From assembly GCA_965203915.1 (NCBI GenBank), contig OZ241918.1, positions 1 to 64,000 of the forward strand: a stretch of 64,000 bases of DNA, in the 5' to 3' direction. A program made the translations under genes and the position numbers. Of the stretch, positions 1 through 8,439 are shown in pieces (positions within the stretch are counted from its first letter, which is position 1; each line of letters begins with the position of its first letter). The DNA comes from JASGCL01 sp965203915. Its GTDB lineage: Bacteria; Pseudomonadota; Alphaproteobacteria; JASGCL01. Below the pieces are notes generated by a model. The model was not told where the DNA came from. It saw only the letters and a program-made list of their open reading frames with translations, and did no database searches.

Positions 1-1
1 C

Positions 2-76
2 GGCAACAAATACATTAGAACCGAAGATGACGACACGAAGAAAGATAATTTATTATCTTTACCTGAGTGTCTATAG
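2..76 (+). CDS. C-terminal end of a DUF3892-like small protein (partial)
   Basis: Only the last 24 codons and a TAG stop lie in the window. The visible tail reads GNKYIRTEDDDTKKDNLLSL followed by PECL. It resembles the usual ending of DUF3892 proteins (a Y-[IV]-R-T, then an acidic/basic stretch, then D-N-L-L-x-L-P), small bacterial proteins of unknown function. The family match is from memory of that C-terminal pattern. The gene starts upstream of the window, so length and start cannot be judged. It converges on the restriction-modification gene, and a hairpin with a T-tract follows it. Confidence 0.45.
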   Translation, partial: GNKYIRTEDDDTKKDNLLSLPECL

Positions 77-117
77 CTAGGCTTTCTAGCTAAAAAATTT
101 TCTTAGAAAAGTAACGA

Positions 118-157
118 GGGCGGGTTGTTAAAAACAATCCGCCTTTTTTATTTTTTT
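118..157 (+). terminator. Rho-independent terminator between convergent genes
   Basis: GGCGGGTTGTT and AACAATCCGCC form an 11-bp stem with one G-T pair around a short A-rich loop. A T-rich run follows directly on the plus strand. It would end transcription of the DUF3892-like gene. It lies just past the stop of the minus-strand restriction-modification gene and may serve both directions. Confidence 0.75.
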
Positions 158-1272
158 ATAAACCCATATTCATAGCACTGAGGACGAAGTTTTTGGTGAA
201 GGGCGTCGCGAGCATCCTTGAAGCTAGTAAAGTCATAATTGACGGATTCCAACGCACGCCTCACTTGATACCACCCTGCCGAAGTATTACTTAATTGATA
301 TTCTTTTTTAGTTTTATTATCAAATGACGATTGATGAAAAAGAGTCCAAAGTTTTTTACCCTCTTCCATAAGATTTTTTGCCTCACGAGATAATTTTTGG
401 GTTTGCAAATGGTCATATATCAAATGACTATCAAACACCCCGTTTGTCTTAACCTCCGCTTCTAAAAAAGGCACAAAATGATTCTTCACACGCCATTTTT
501 TACCCTTCCATTCTAATTCACAAGATGCTGTAAGATTCTTATCATGCCATAACATATATACAAAACAATCACTTATAAAATCTGCTGATAGATTCTTATT
601 GGGTTTATAAAATTGGTCATTGTGATTTGTCCATGTATGTTTTTCAATATGACGAACAGTAAAAACCACCGCCACCTGCCATAAATTATCTGGCACAATA
701 TACATGCCATGCCCGCTACCTACTGCTGATGACATAATAAAAGTTAATTGGGCAGCATGCTGAAAATCATTACTATTACACATAAAATAACCAATACCAT
801 TCGATGGCAATCTATCTACCAAAGGGTTAGTTTGATAAGGCTTAAAAACATTAGATAAGGGAACAACGGGGATAGGATTTTTTCCAAGTGATGGTCGCTC
901 TATCCAAACATTTAATAATTTTTCATTGGGAGTCGGAAAAAATAATTTTTGCCCCATGGTTTGTAATTTGCCTTTATCATTATAATCCACAATATCGGTT
1001 AGGACCTTATTAATTGGTTGCGGGTTTGCCATATCCCAAATTAAAAAACCAACAGGAAATTTTCCTTTTAAGTCCTCAAAATACTTACTAAGAAAGATAA
1101 AACCACCAAGATATTTTGCTTGCCATCTTTCACGAAATTTTTCAAAATTGGGGGCATTGGTATATTTTAATGTGCTAAAAATCGCCAAGGTGCATTTGGG
1201 CAATTCCACATCAATCCTTGCCAAAAATTGGGTAAATAATTCTATTGAGGCCTTGCCATAATTGGCAGCCAC
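148..1272 (-). CDS. Type IIG restriction-modification enzyme, C-terminal fragment after a frameshift
   Basis: This 374-residue frame continues the DNA methyltransferase encoded immediately upstream at 1281-2672. Its beginning (VAANYGKASIELFTQFLARI) matches the stretch that follows the NPPY catalytic motif in Eco57I/type IIG-like N6-adenine methyltransferases. The rest should hold the end of the catalytic domain and the target-recognition domain. The nominal GTG start is probably not a real start, because homology-like sequence (NITSYVAANYGKAS) extends upstream of it in the same frame. Adding one A to the A5 run at 1286-1290 joins both frames into a protein of about 840 residues. The fragment has no ribosome-binding site of its own. 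Either the gene is inactivated, or the run is phase-variable or a sequencing error. Confidence 0.7.
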   Translation of the reverse strand: MAANYGKASIELFTQFLARIDVELPKCTLAIFSTLKYTNAPNFEKFRERWQAKYLGGFIFLSKYFEDLKGKFPVGFLIWDMANPQPINKVLTDIVDYNDKGKLQTMGQKLFFPTPNEKLLNVWIERPSLGKNPIPVVPLSNVFKPYQTNPLVDRLPSNGIGYFMCNSNDFQHAAQLTFIMSSAVGSGHGMYIVPDNLWQVAVVFTVRHIEKHTWTNHNDQFYKPNKNLSADFISDCFVYMLWHDKNLTASCELEWKGKKWRVKNHFVPFLEAEVKTNGVFDSHLIYDHLQTQKLSREAKNLMEEGKKLWTLFHQSSFDNKTKKEYQLSNTSAGWYQVRRALESVNYDFTSFKDARDALHQKLRPQCYEYGFIKK

Positions 1273-1280
1273 ATAAGATG

Positions 1281-2672
1281 TTATGTTTTTACCAATAGTA
1301 CACCTCTTTTATTTTTTACCTTGCCCTTGCGAGATTTATTTGCATTATCGGCATTGGTTGCCTCAGCATAGGGCGGATTGATAAGCACCAATAGCTTTTT
1401 GCCATCCTTTGTTTTGCCATCTTGACTTTTATTTATTTCATCGATTATCTGTCGCAAGCGAGCAGGCATTTTATCAGTTAGCCCATAATTAATAATATTA
1501 GAACTAGTCATCGTCATTATAAAATCATCAATATCATCGTTTAAATAATTATATTGAAATAATGTTGCGCCTTTGCATAAACCAATGGTTTCTATACTAT
1601 CTAAATCAGACTGGTCTAAAGTGGATAAAAATATTTGATGAGGATTCTTGGCGGGAATTTGTAAATTCCCGACACCGCACGCCATGTCCCAAATATAATA
1701 TTCATCTTGCCAATCCTCGCCCAATATTTTATCCAATTCATCATAAGCATAATACACAAAATCTTTTGGGGTATAAAAAGCTCCCTTAAATATTTTTTTA
1801 TCAATAGGTTTTAATTTGTCTATCCGATGTAATAATTCTTTCCTATGTTCCTGCCGTGGCGGGCGATGCCACTTTGTCCAAAATAATTTATATTTTTCTT
1901 GGTCGCCAATAATAATGGTGCGATTGACCCGTCCAAGCTGAAACAAAAAATTATTATCAATATAACGCAATTCGGCATTGATACCCATCGCATCAACCAC
2001 CTTTGCTTTATCTTTTTCATCAAACATAATATCAGCAATAAAAAGCGGGGCATAGTCTTCGGCTGTTATCTCCCCACCCCGTGGTTTCAATGAATAACCA
2101 ATATCAGTCACCCATTCTTCAAAAACCCGTTTCATATTATGAAGGGTAATTTCTTTCCTATCAACGCCACCAAAGCTTAAAAAATTGTAAAAAGAGGTCT
2201 TAAAAGAATCAATATCATTGGGTATATTATAGGTGGCGATAGAAAATTTTTTTATAAACGGGTCTAAAGATTGTAAATAATTTTTATCGTTGATAGAGTC
2301 CGATGGATTTTTAGGCCAACTAATATTTTTATCATATAAAAATTCTTTATTAATTTCTGCAATAGATGTTTTGTCAGGTGCAACGGTAATAAACCATTGG
2401 GGCACAGGTTCGCCCCTATCATTAGCAATTTTTGCATTGGCGCATAATTGGGCAAGCGGGATTTTATAATCCAGATTCTTTTTATCTTTAGCTTCAAACC
2501 AAACGAAGGGATATTGTTTTATGGTATCCTTTTTGCCATAAACTACCATATCGGTCTTGCCGAGCTCTAAAGTAAATTTTGTATTCAGCTGTAATTCTTG
2601 GGCGAAAATATTTTTAATATCTTCTTCCGACTTGGCATTTGCCAATTTTTCTGTAAATACTTTTTGTCCCAT
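1281..2672 (-). CDS. Type IIG restriction-modification enzyme, N-terminal nuclease and methyltransferase part
   Basis: The 463-residue frame has a possible PD-(D/E)XK nuclease core near its N-terminus (D41 in TDMVVYG, E60 and K62 in FEAKDKK). The methyltransferase signatures follow: motif X KGAFYTP at about 296-302, motif I WDMACGVGNL at about 328-337, and catalytic motif IV NPPY at 432-435. This order is that of single-chain type IIG enzymes, which cut and methylate (N6-adenine) with one polypeptide. The ATG has a strong Shine-Dalgarno sequence (AAGGGGG). Translation runs out of frame just after motif IV and stops at 1281, so this piece alone lacks the recognition domain. No separate endonuclease or specificity gene is nearby. 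Active enzyme is unlikely unless the frameshift is corrected. Confidence 0.75.
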   Translation of the reverse strand: MGQKVFTEKLANAKSEEDIKNIFAQELQLNTKFTLELGKTDMVVYGKKDTIKQYPFVWFEAKDKKNLDYKIPLAQLCANAKIANDRGEPVPQWFITVAPDKTSIAEINKEFLYDKNISWPKNPSDSINDKNYLQSLDPFIKKFSIATYNIPNDIDSFKTSFYNFLSFGGVDRKEITLHNMKRVFEEWVTDIGYSLKPRGGEITAEDYAPLFIADIMFDEKDKAKVVDAMGINAELRYIDNNFLFQLGRVNRTIIIGDQEKYKLFWTKWHRPPRQEHRKELLHRIDKLKPIDKKIFKGAFYTPKDFVYYAYDELDKILGEDWQDEYYIWDMACGVGNLQIPAKNPHQIFLSTLDQSDLDSIETIGLCKGATLFQYNYLNDDIDDFIMTMTSSNIINYGLTDKMPARLRQIIDEINKSQDGKTKDGKKLLVLINPPYAEATNADNANKSRKGKVKNKRGVLLVKT

Positions 2673-2787
2673 GGAATGTCCCCCTTACTTGCAAATTCCT
2701 AGCCGTTTTTTATAAAAAAAATCAACCCAAAAAAATAAATAATATTCACCAATGGCAACAGGTTTAAGTTGCCGTGCCACCTAAGCC

Positions 2788-4191
2788 TTATGACCTAGTG
2801 TGCAACATGTCCGCCAGCATGAAGGCTAGCTCGAGGGCTTGTTCGCCGTTTAATCGCGGGTCGCAATGGGTGTGGTAACGATCGGCCAGATCGTCGGGGC
2901 GAACCTCCCTCGCCCCGCCCAAACATTCGGTTACATTTTTCCCCGTCATTTCAACATGAATACCGCCCACCACGGCCGACATTTTTTTCATCACCGTGAA
3001 AAATTCTTTTACTTCACCAAATATTGAATCCAACACCCGCGTTTTGAATGTGCCATTTTTTGATTGTTGTTTTATGGTGTTGCCGTGCATGGGGTCGCAT
3101 GACCACACAACGGGGTGCCCCGATTGTTGCACGGCACGCACAATGGCGGGCAAATATTTTTCAACCTGGCCCACGCCGAATCGCGCAATTAATGTTATAC
3201 GCCCCGCAACCTTGTTCGGGTTTAACAATTGCAAAATTTTTACCAATTCTTCGGGGTCGGTTTTGGGGCCGCATTTAATACCCAACGGGTTTTCAATGCC
3301 GCGTAAAAATTCCACATGGGCCGATTGTAAAAAACGGGTGCGGTCGCCGATCCATAAAAAATGTCCCGCGCAATCGTAAAAATTGTTGGTGATGGAATCT
3401 TGGCGAGTCAAGGCTTCCTCATACCACAACAACAATGATTCGTGGCTTACGTAAAAATCGGTGCGTTTTAAATGTTCGGTGGTTTCGGCGGTTAAGCCGC
3501 AAGATTGCATGAACGTCATGGCTTTGTTAATATCGTCCGCCAGTTTTTGAAAACGGGTTGTGGTGGCGTGGGCCTTGGGGCTTTGCTTGACAAAATCCAA
3601 CATCCAATTTTTGACCAAATGCAGATCGGCGTAGCCACCATCGGCGAAGGCACGCAACAAATTTAATGTCGCCGCCGATTGATGATAAGCCCGCACCATG
3701 CGCGCGGGGTCGGGCTCTCGCCCATTTTTTTCAAAAGCGGTGTCGTTGATAATATCGCCGCGGTATGACGGCAAAACAACGCCGTCTTTTTCTTCGGTTT
3801 CATCGGACCGCGGTTTGGCAAATTGCCCCGCCATGCGGCCAATTTTTACCACCGGTTTTTCGCCCGCGAATGTTAACACCACCGCCATTTGCAATATAAC
3901 GCGAAATGTATCGCGAATGCTGTTGGCGGAAAATTCTAAAAAACTTTCGGCGCAATCGCCGCCCTGTAACAAAAACGCGCGGCCATCGACGCACGCCGCC
4001 AAGGCCGATTTTAATTTTTCACATTCGCCCGCAAAAACCAACGGCGGTAACGCCGCCAATTGGCGTTCGACCCCTTGCAATGTTGCTTGGTCGGCATATT
4101 GGGGAACCTGCTTAATGGGGTGGTTGCGCCAACTGCTCGGCGACCATGTTGGCTGTTGCTGGTTGGATGCGGCGGGTTTAGCAATGGTCAT
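2788..4191 (-). CDS. aroG: Class II 3-deoxy-7-phosphoheptulonate (DAHP) synthase
   Basis: Catalyses the first step of the shikimate pathway, condensing phosphoenolpyruvate and erythrose 4-phosphate to DAHP in the cytoplasm. At 467 residues it has the length of the plant/mycobacterial class II family rather than the shorter E. coli AroFGH type. Family signatures include WSPSSWR near the N-terminus, LQGGDCAESF (metal-binding Cys), RIGRMAGQFAKPRS-like sequence, DPMHGNT (metal His), HVEMTGKNVTECLGG and CDPRLNGEQALELAF. It is transcribed alone, away from the secE operon. No clear Shine-Dalgarno sequence precedes the ATG. The symbol follows mycobacterial usage; the family assignment is secure. Confidence 0.95.
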   Translation of the reverse strand: MTIAKPAASNQQQPTWSPSSWRNHPIKQVPQYADQATLQGVERQLAALPPLVFAGECEKLKSALAACVDGRAFLLQGGDCAESFLEFSANSIRDTFRVILQMAVVLTFAGEKPVVKIGRMAGQFAKPRSDETEEKDGVVLPSYRGDIINDTAFEKNGREPDPARMVRAYHQSAATLNLLRAFADGGYADLHLVKNWMLDFVKQSPKAHATTTRFQKLADDINKAMTFMQSCGLTAETTEHLKRTDFYVSHESLLLWYEEALTRQDSITNNFYDCAGHFLWIGDRTRFLQSAHVEFLRGIENPLGIKCGPKTDPEELVKILQLLNPNKVAGRITLIARFGVGQVEKYLPAIVRAVQQSGHPVVWSCDPMHGNTIKQQSKNGTFKTRVLDSIFGEVKEFFTVMKKMSAVVGGIHVEMTGKNVTECLGGAREVRPDDLADRYHTHCDPRLNGEQALELAFMLADMLHTRS

Positions 4192-4549
4192 GAGTTTTAT
4201 TCGGGTTTTTGTCCTGATTTTTATTCGTTTTTTTTTAGAATTCTGTTTTGTTGCTTTTTACATTGTCATTTTTCAAACGGCACCTGCGCTTATAAATTTT
4301 TCTACATTAAAGCATGGTAATCTTCAACCCATTTGTGTTTCGCAAAAAAACACCGAGCAGGTTTCATTATAATCCATCCCCGCCCCTTCCCACCCCCTTA
4401 ACCCACAAACCAGCCCTATGATTCATGGCATGGATAATAAAATTTATAGCATTGATAAGCCTGCGCTATTTTTTCTAATCATTTGTATTTTCTTGACGCT
4501 AAAAATAGATAATTTTAGGGTGAAAAGGATAAAAAAATGATAAAAACCC

Positions 4550-4578
4550 TTGACAGGATTGACTTTTTTTACTATGAA
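4550..4578 (+). promoter_or_regulatory. Sigma-70 type promoter for the secE-nusG-ribosomal protein operon
   Basis: A consensus -35 TTGACA (4550-4555) and a -10 TATGAA (4573-4578) are separated by 17 bp. A second TTGACA at 4602 lacks a convincing -10. The likely transcript starts near 4585 and carries a leader of roughly 330 nt before secE, including the hairpin at 4696-4723. Confidence 0.55.
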
Positions 4579-4695
4579 TTGCGCCTGTTGCACAAAAAGT
4601 CTTGACAAAAAAAGCAAATCGGTGGTTAGGGGTTGGTTAAAATAATTAATTGAAACCAACAAACTTACTGAACTGGTTTGCTATCATAATCTGAC

Positions 4696-4723
4696 GCCAT
4701 CATTTTTAATAAAAAATGGTGGC
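4696..4723 (+). terminator. Leader hairpin, possible attenuator upstream of secE
   Basis: GCCATCATTTTT (4696-4707) pairs with AAAAATGGTGGC (4712-4723) over 12 positions with one T-G pair. A T-rich run starts seven bases later (4731 onward). It lies between the predicted promoter and secE, so it could attenuate the operon, or terminate transcripts if promoters lie further downstream. Confidence 0.4.
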
Positions 4724-4916
4724 TTTGGTGTTTTTATTTTTTTATTGGGCAATAACCAAACCGTTGGAACATTTTCAATAATGATTGATGTTACTGGGGT
4801 TGAGTTTTTATTTACATGGGTTTTGCGCTTGGCAAACCATGAACAAGTTGGGGAAGAAATTTTAGGCAAAAATATATTTAAAGAAAGGGGTAGAACAAGA
4901 ACTATCAGAAAACATA

Positions 4917-5111
4917 ATGAAAAAAAGTTTGAACATCGCGACTTTTGTGCGTCAAGTCATTGGCGAATTGAATAAGGTCAGTTGGCCAAGCCGTCAAGAA
5001 ACCATGTTGGCGACTCTTATGGTTGTGGTTTTTTCTTTCGTTATGTCACTGTTTTTGCTTTTGTCGGATCAATTAATTGCAAAATTAATTCGCTGGACGC
5101 TTGGTAATTAA
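4917..5111 (+). CDS. secE: Preprotein translocase subunit SecE
   Basis: Small essential subunit of the SecYEG protein-conducting channel in the inner membrane. At 64 residues it is the short single-span form usual in alphaproteobacteria. The amphipathic N-terminus carries the conserved signature FVRQVIGELNKVSWPSRQE, followed by one transmembrane helix at about residues 30-55. It is the first gene of the cluster and is followed 101 bp later by nusG, the standard secE-nusG-rplK order. A weak purine-rich stretch lies too far upstream to be a convincing ribosome-binding site. Confidence 0.95.
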   Translation: MKKSLNIATFVRQVIGELNKVSWPSRQETMLATLMVVVFSFVMSLFLLLSDQLIAKLIRWTLGN

Positions 5112-5212
5112 GATATAAAAAATTAGGAATATAAAAAAAGAAATATAGAGAAATATAGAGATTACAAAATATAAAAATAAACAAATTAGAAAATAAAATT
5201 AGATTTATCAAC

Positions 5213-5869
5213 ATGATGGCAACTATCACGCATCAACCAAATCATCAATTGCCCGCGGGGTTATCCATGGTGCAAGAGGGTATGGAATCAGGCCAGGGTG
5301 GCGGTCATGGCGCGGGCGCAAGCAAGGCCATGATGGAAAAAAAATGGTATGTCATCCATGTGCAACCAGGTTTTGAAAAAAAAGTTCGTGATTCTATCGA
5401 AGATGAAGCCAAACGCAAAAACCAAGCAACAACCATAGAAGAAATTTTAATCCCGACCGAAGATGTCACCGAAGTTAAAAGAAACAAAAAAATTAAGATA
5501 GAACGCAAATTTTTTCCAGGCTATATTTTAATCAAAATGGCCATGACCGACGCGGCATGGAATTTGGTGCGTTACACCAACCGCGTAACGGGGTTTTTGG
5601 GCGCGGGCAAAAAACCCATCGCCATATCGGACCGCGAAGCTCAACGTATTTTATCACAAGTGAAGGAAGGGGTGGAACGCCCCCGCCCATCCGTCCAATT
5701 TCAAGTGGGCGAAATGGTGGTGGTGGTCGATGGTCCCTTTGCTTCTTTCCAAGGGCTGGTGGAAGAAGTCGATGAAGAAAAATCGCGTTTGAAAGTTATG
5801 GTTACCATTTTCGGTCGCGAAACCCCCGTTGATTTGGATTATGGTCAAGTTGAAAAAGCAAATAGTTAA
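5213..5869 (+). CDS. nusG: Transcription termination/antitermination protein NusG
   Basis: NusG binds RNA polymerase and couples it to ribosomes or Rho. The NGN domain starts with KKWYVIHVQPGFEKKVRDSI and contains FFPGYILIKM. A C-terminal KOW domain includes VGEMVVVVDGPFASFQGLVE. The 218-residue frame is about 40 residues longer than typical because of a Gly/Gln-rich N-terminal stretch. An ATG-ATG pair at 5330-5335, immediately before the NGN domain, would give a standard-length protein. Neither start has a clear Shine-Dalgarno sequence, so the true start is unresolved. The next gene is rplK. Confidence 0.95.
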   Translation: MMATITHQPNHQLPAGLSMVQEGMESGQGGGHGAGASKAMMEKKWYVIHVQPGFEKKVRDSIEDEAKRKNQATTIEEILIPTEDVTEVKRNKKIKIERKFFPGYILIKMAMTDAAWNLVRYTNRVTGFLGAGKKPIAISDREAQRILSQVKEGVERPRPSVQFQVGEMVVVVDGPFASFQGLVEEVDEEKSRLKVMVTIFGRETPVDLDYGQVEKANS

Positions 5870-5893
5870 CAAAATAAAAACAGGAACAAAAAC

Positions 5894-6319
5894 ATGGCAA
5901 AAAAAATAACAGGTTACGTAAAATTGCAAGCAGGCGCAGGCCAAGCCAACCCATCAAATGTGGGCCAAGCCTTGGGGCCACGCGGTATCAATATCATGGG
6001 CTTTTGTAAAGATTTCAACGCCCAAACCCAAAAGATGGAGGCTGGTGCCCCCATTCCCGTTATTATCACGGTGTATGAAGACCGCAGTTTTTCCTTCATT
6101 ATTAAAAAACCCCCCGTGTCCTTTTATTTAAAAAAAGCCGCCAAGATTCAAAAAGGCACAGGCTTGGCGGGGCGTGAAACCAGCGGTAAAATTGGCATGG
6201 CAGACATTAAAAAAATTGCCGAAGAAAAAATGTCGGAAATGAATGCCGCCAGTTTGGAAGCCGCCATCAACGAAGTAAAAGGCAGTGCGCGCTCCATGGG
6301 ATTGCAAGTAATTGAATAA
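5894..6319 (+). CDS. rplK: 50S ribosomal protein L11
   Basis: Ribosomal protein of the GTPase-associated centre, binding 23S rRNA and the L10-L12 stalk base. The 141 residues match the usual length. The N-terminal domain has the conserved KLQAGAGQANPSNVGQALGP and GINIMGFCKDFNA. The C-terminal RNA-binding domain contains KPPVSFYLKKAAKIQKG and ends MGLQVIE. An AGGA motif lies upstream of the ATG. It sits 24 bp after nusG and 53 bp before rplA, as in most bacteria. Confidence 0.97.
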   Translation: MAKKITGYVKLQAGAGQANPSNVGQALGPRGINIMGFCKDFNAQTQKMEAGAPIPVIITVYEDRSFSFIIKKPPVSFYLKKAAKIQKGTGLAGRETSGKIGMADIKKIAEEKMSEMNAASLEAAINEVKGSARSMGLQVIE

Positions 6320-6372
6320 TAACAACATAATAAACCCTATACCACCACGATAACCACAAAAAAATAAAAAAC

Positions 6373-7062
6373 ATGACAAAAAATAAAAGACAAAAAGCAA
6401 TGGAAGGGGTCGATGTTTTCGCCACCTATCCTCTTGACGCCGCGGTTGATGTTATCAAAAAAGCTGCCGTATCAAAATTTGACGAAACCATCGAAATAGC
6501 GGTCAACCTCGGGCTCGACATGACCCTGTCTGACCAACAGGTGCGCGGCGCGGTTAGCCTGCCCGCGGGCACTGGCAAGACATTGAAGGTTTTGGTTTTT
6601 GCCAAGGCCGACAAAGCCGAAATTGCCAAGCAAGCAGGGGCCGATATTGTGGGCGGCGAAGAATTAATCGATAAAATCAATGGCGGATTCCAAGATTTTG
6701 ACCGCGTCATTGCCACCCCCGACATGATGGTGGTGGTTAGCAAATTGGGTAAGGTTTTGGGTCCACGCGGTTTGATGCCCAACCCAAAATTGGGCACCGT
6801 CACCCCCGACGTGGCAACGGCGGTGAAGGCAGCCAAGGGCGGCCAAGTGCAATTTAAAAATGACAAGGCTGGCGTGGTCCATGCGGGCATTGGCAAGGCA
6901 AGTTTCAAAGCCGCCGACATCACACAAAATGTTAAGGCCTTTATCAAAGCGTTGGAAAGTCACAAACCCACCAGTTTGAAAAAAGAATATATCAAAAAAA
7001 TTTCCTTGTCATCAACCATGGGGCCTGGCCTCAATATTGATGTCGCAACCGTTAATAATTAA
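6373..7062 (+). CDS. rplA: 50S ribosomal protein L1
   Basis: Forms the L1 stalk and binds 23S rRNA; in many bacteria it also represses translation of its own mRNA. Its 229 residues are the usual length. Signatures include NLGLDMTLSDQQVRGAVSLP, PDMMVVVSKLGKVLGPRGLM and GIGKASFKAADITQNVKAF. It is followed by a 351-bp gap that holds the L10 leader. The N-terminus lacks nothing obvious; the ATG at 6373 is preceded by A-rich sequence rather than a strong Shine-Dalgarno motif. Confidence 0.97.
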   Translation: MTKNKRQKAMEGVDVFATYPLDAAVDVIKKAAVSKFDETIEIAVNLGLDMTLSDQQVRGAVSLPAGTGKTLKVLVFAKADKAEIAKQAGADIVGGEELIDKINGGFQDFDRVIATPDMMVVVSKLGKVLGPRGLMPNPKLGTVTPDVATAVKAAKGGQVQFKNDKAGVVHAGIGKASFKAADITQNVKAFIKALESHKPTSLKKEYIKKISLSSTMGPGLNIDVATVNN

Positions 7063-7413
7063 ACAAAAAAGCAAAACGAAAGGCACGATAACAGCATAAT
7101 TCTATAGAAGAATTTTAAGGATGGTTTTACCAAAAAGCATCCTTAAAAGACCTGTCCGAGAATGGCGGCGACATAGATGAGTAAATAATCTAACAAATTT
7201 TTTTGTAAAATGATTGCTCATCGCTTAAATGACCAAGGATAAAATTGTTGCGAATGAAATATTTGTGCCAATTTAACCTTGTAGAAGCCTCCCTGAGATA
7301 AGGTTTTTTGAAGAATCAAAAAAACTATATTTGACGACTGGAATAAACCCAAAAAAATCTAGAGAAATATAAAAAATATCTAGAAGTAAACATAAGCAAT
7401 ATGGAAAAATAAC
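7063..7413 (+). promoter_or_regulatory. Ribosomal protein L10 leader (autoregulatory mRNA element)
   Basis: The 351-bp untranslated stretch before rplJ is highly structured. A perfect 11-bp stem (TTTTAAGGATG 7113-7123 with CATCCTTAAAA 7138-7148) is followed by ACCTGTCCGAGAATGGCGG. A second stem pairs GATGAG (7176-7181) with CTCATC (7217-7222), extended across an internal loop by AATC/GATT. Position and architecture fit the L10 leader, where the L10-L12 complex binds its own mRNA to repress rplJ-rplL. A further hairpin with a T-run (7275-7310) may act as a transcription attenuator. Assignment rests on position and pairing, not on a covariance-model search. Confidence 0.6.
7275..7310 (+). terminator. 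Possible attenuator hairpin before rplJ
   Basis: AACCTT (7275-7280) and AAGGTT (7300-7305) pair around a 19-nt loop and run into a T-tract (7304-7309). The stem is short, so this is only a candidate partial terminator inside the L10 leader. Confidence 0.3.
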
Positions 7414-7893
7414 ATGGATAGACAAGGTAAAGCAGAAGTGGTTAGCCACTTGAAAGCCGAATTGCAAAAGGCCGAATTGGTGGTGATAAGCCATCAATCT
7501 GGGCTTGATGCCGCGCAATCGCGCGCATTACGCCATGCGGCACGCACCAACAAGGCAGGTATCAAGGTTTTAAAAAACACCCTTGCCAAATTGGCGTTAG
7601 AAGGTGGCGATTTTGACTATTTGCAAAACACCTTGCGTGGTCCAACCCTTATCACATGGTCGACAGATCCTGTGGCAGCGGCAAAAACCATTGGCGATGT
7701 AACCAAAACCACCGACAAAATTAAAATTGTTGGCGGCGGCGGACGCAAAAAAGAAATGACCGTAGCGGATGTTATGGCTCTTTCTACTTTGCCATCGATG
7801 GATGTTTTGCGCGGCAAATTGGTCGGGGTGCTTTATGCTCCTGGCTCAACCTTGGCGCGGGTATTGGCATTGCGCGGGGAACAGGCTGCTTAA
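7414..7893 (+). CDS. rplJ: 50S ribosomal protein L10
   Basis: Anchors the L7/L12 dimers to the large subunit and acts as translational repressor of its own operon in studied bacteria. The 159 residues begin MDRQGKAEVVSHLKAELQKA and contain the rRNA-binding segment GIKVLKNTLAKLALEGG. The alanine-rich, helical C-terminus (SMDVLRGKLVGVLYAPGSTL to LRGEQAA) binds L12. It lies directly behind the predicted leader and is followed after 87 bp by rplL. Confidence 0.97.
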   Translation: MDRQGKAEVVSHLKAELQKAELVVISHQSGLDAAQSRALRHAARTNKAGIKVLKNTLAKLALEGGDFDYLQNTLRGPTLITWSTDPVAAAKTIGDVTKTTDKIKIVGGGGRKKEMTVADVMALSTLPSMDVLRGKLVGVLYAPGSTLARVLALRGEQAA

Positions 7894-7980
7894 TACCGAA
7901 ACCATTCAACAAACATACTGCATATAATTTATTGGGCTTAAAACAAACAACAATATAAACAAACGAAAGAGAGAAAAAAA

Positions 7981-8337
7981 ATGGCTGATATTAAAAAACT
8001 GGTTGACGATTTATCAACCCTCACCGTGCTAGAAGCGGCGGAACTTGCCAAATTACTAGAAGAAAAATGGGGCGTAACTGCTGCCGCGCCTGCCGCGGCT
8101 GGTGGTGGCGCTGCTGCTGAAGAAAAAACTGCCTTCAACGTTATCTTGGTTGCCGCTGGCGACAAGAAAATTGACGTTATCAAAGAAGTGCGGGTTATAA
8201 CCAACCTGGGCTTGAAAGAAGCCAAAGACTTGGTTGAAGCCGCCCCCAAAGCAGTTAAAGAAGGTGTTGATAAAGCCGAGGCCGAAACCATCAAGAAAAA
8301 ACTTGAAGGAGTGGGCGCCAAGGTTGATATTAAATAA
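7981..8337 (+). CDS. rplL: 50S ribosomal protein L7/L12
   Basis: Multicopy stalk protein that recruits translational GTPases. Its 118 residues show the three usual parts: an N-terminal dimerisation domain (MADIKKLVDDLSTLTVLEAA), an Ala/Gly-rich hinge (about 35-52) and a C-terminal domain with the factor-binding stretch KIDVIKEVRVITNLGLKEAK. A good GA-rich ribosome-binding site (GAAAGAGAG) precedes the ATG. It ends just before an attenuator-like hairpin and rpoB. Confidence 0.97.
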   Translation: MADIKKLVDDLSTLTVLEAAELAKLLEEKWGVTAAAPAAAGGGAAAEEKTAFNVILVAAGDKKIDVIKEVRVITNLGLKEAKDLVEAAPKAVKEGVDKAEAETIKKKLEGVGAKVDIK

Positions 8338-8344
8338 TCATTTT

Positions 8345-8388
8345 AAAAAGCGTGGTGGGTGTAGAAACCCTATGCTCACCCGCTTTTT
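8345..8388 (+). terminator. Partial terminator/attenuator between rplL and rpoB
   Basis: AAAAAGCG (8345-8352) pairs with CGCTTTTT (8381-8388). An inner GGGTG/CACCC and TAG/CTA extend the hairpin, and the 3' arm ends in five T. An attenuator in the same position in E. coli lets more ribosomal protein than polymerase be made; the same role is inferred here. Confidence 0.6.
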
Positions 8389-8439
8389 CCCTAACCACAT
8401 AACAACCAATTAACCAAAAAAATAAAAGAGATAATAATT

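Larger units (their letters stand above)
4192..4916. other. 725-bp intergenic region upstream of secE
   Basis: This is the divergent upstream region of aroG (minus) and secE (plus). It is AT-rich and holds a strong sigma-70-like promoter (4550-4578) and a hairpin (4696-4723). In many proteobacteria tuf and tRNA-Trp precede secE; no tRNA cloverleaf or EF-Tu coding is visible here. A 76-codon open frame at 4745-4975 runs into secE in another frame and shows no conserved features. Confidence 0.6.

Noticed and set aside
3698..4372. 224-codon plus-strand frame opposite aroG
   Set aside because: Antisense shadow of the class II DAHP synthase; composition follows the codon pattern of the real gene.
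4602..4630. Second TTGACA upstream of secE as a promoter
   Set aside because: No acceptable -10 hexamer at 15-19 bp; the one at 4550 is far better.
4745..4975. 76-codon frame upstream of and overlapping secE
   Set aside because: Overlaps the well-supported SecE start in another frame and lies in the operon leader.
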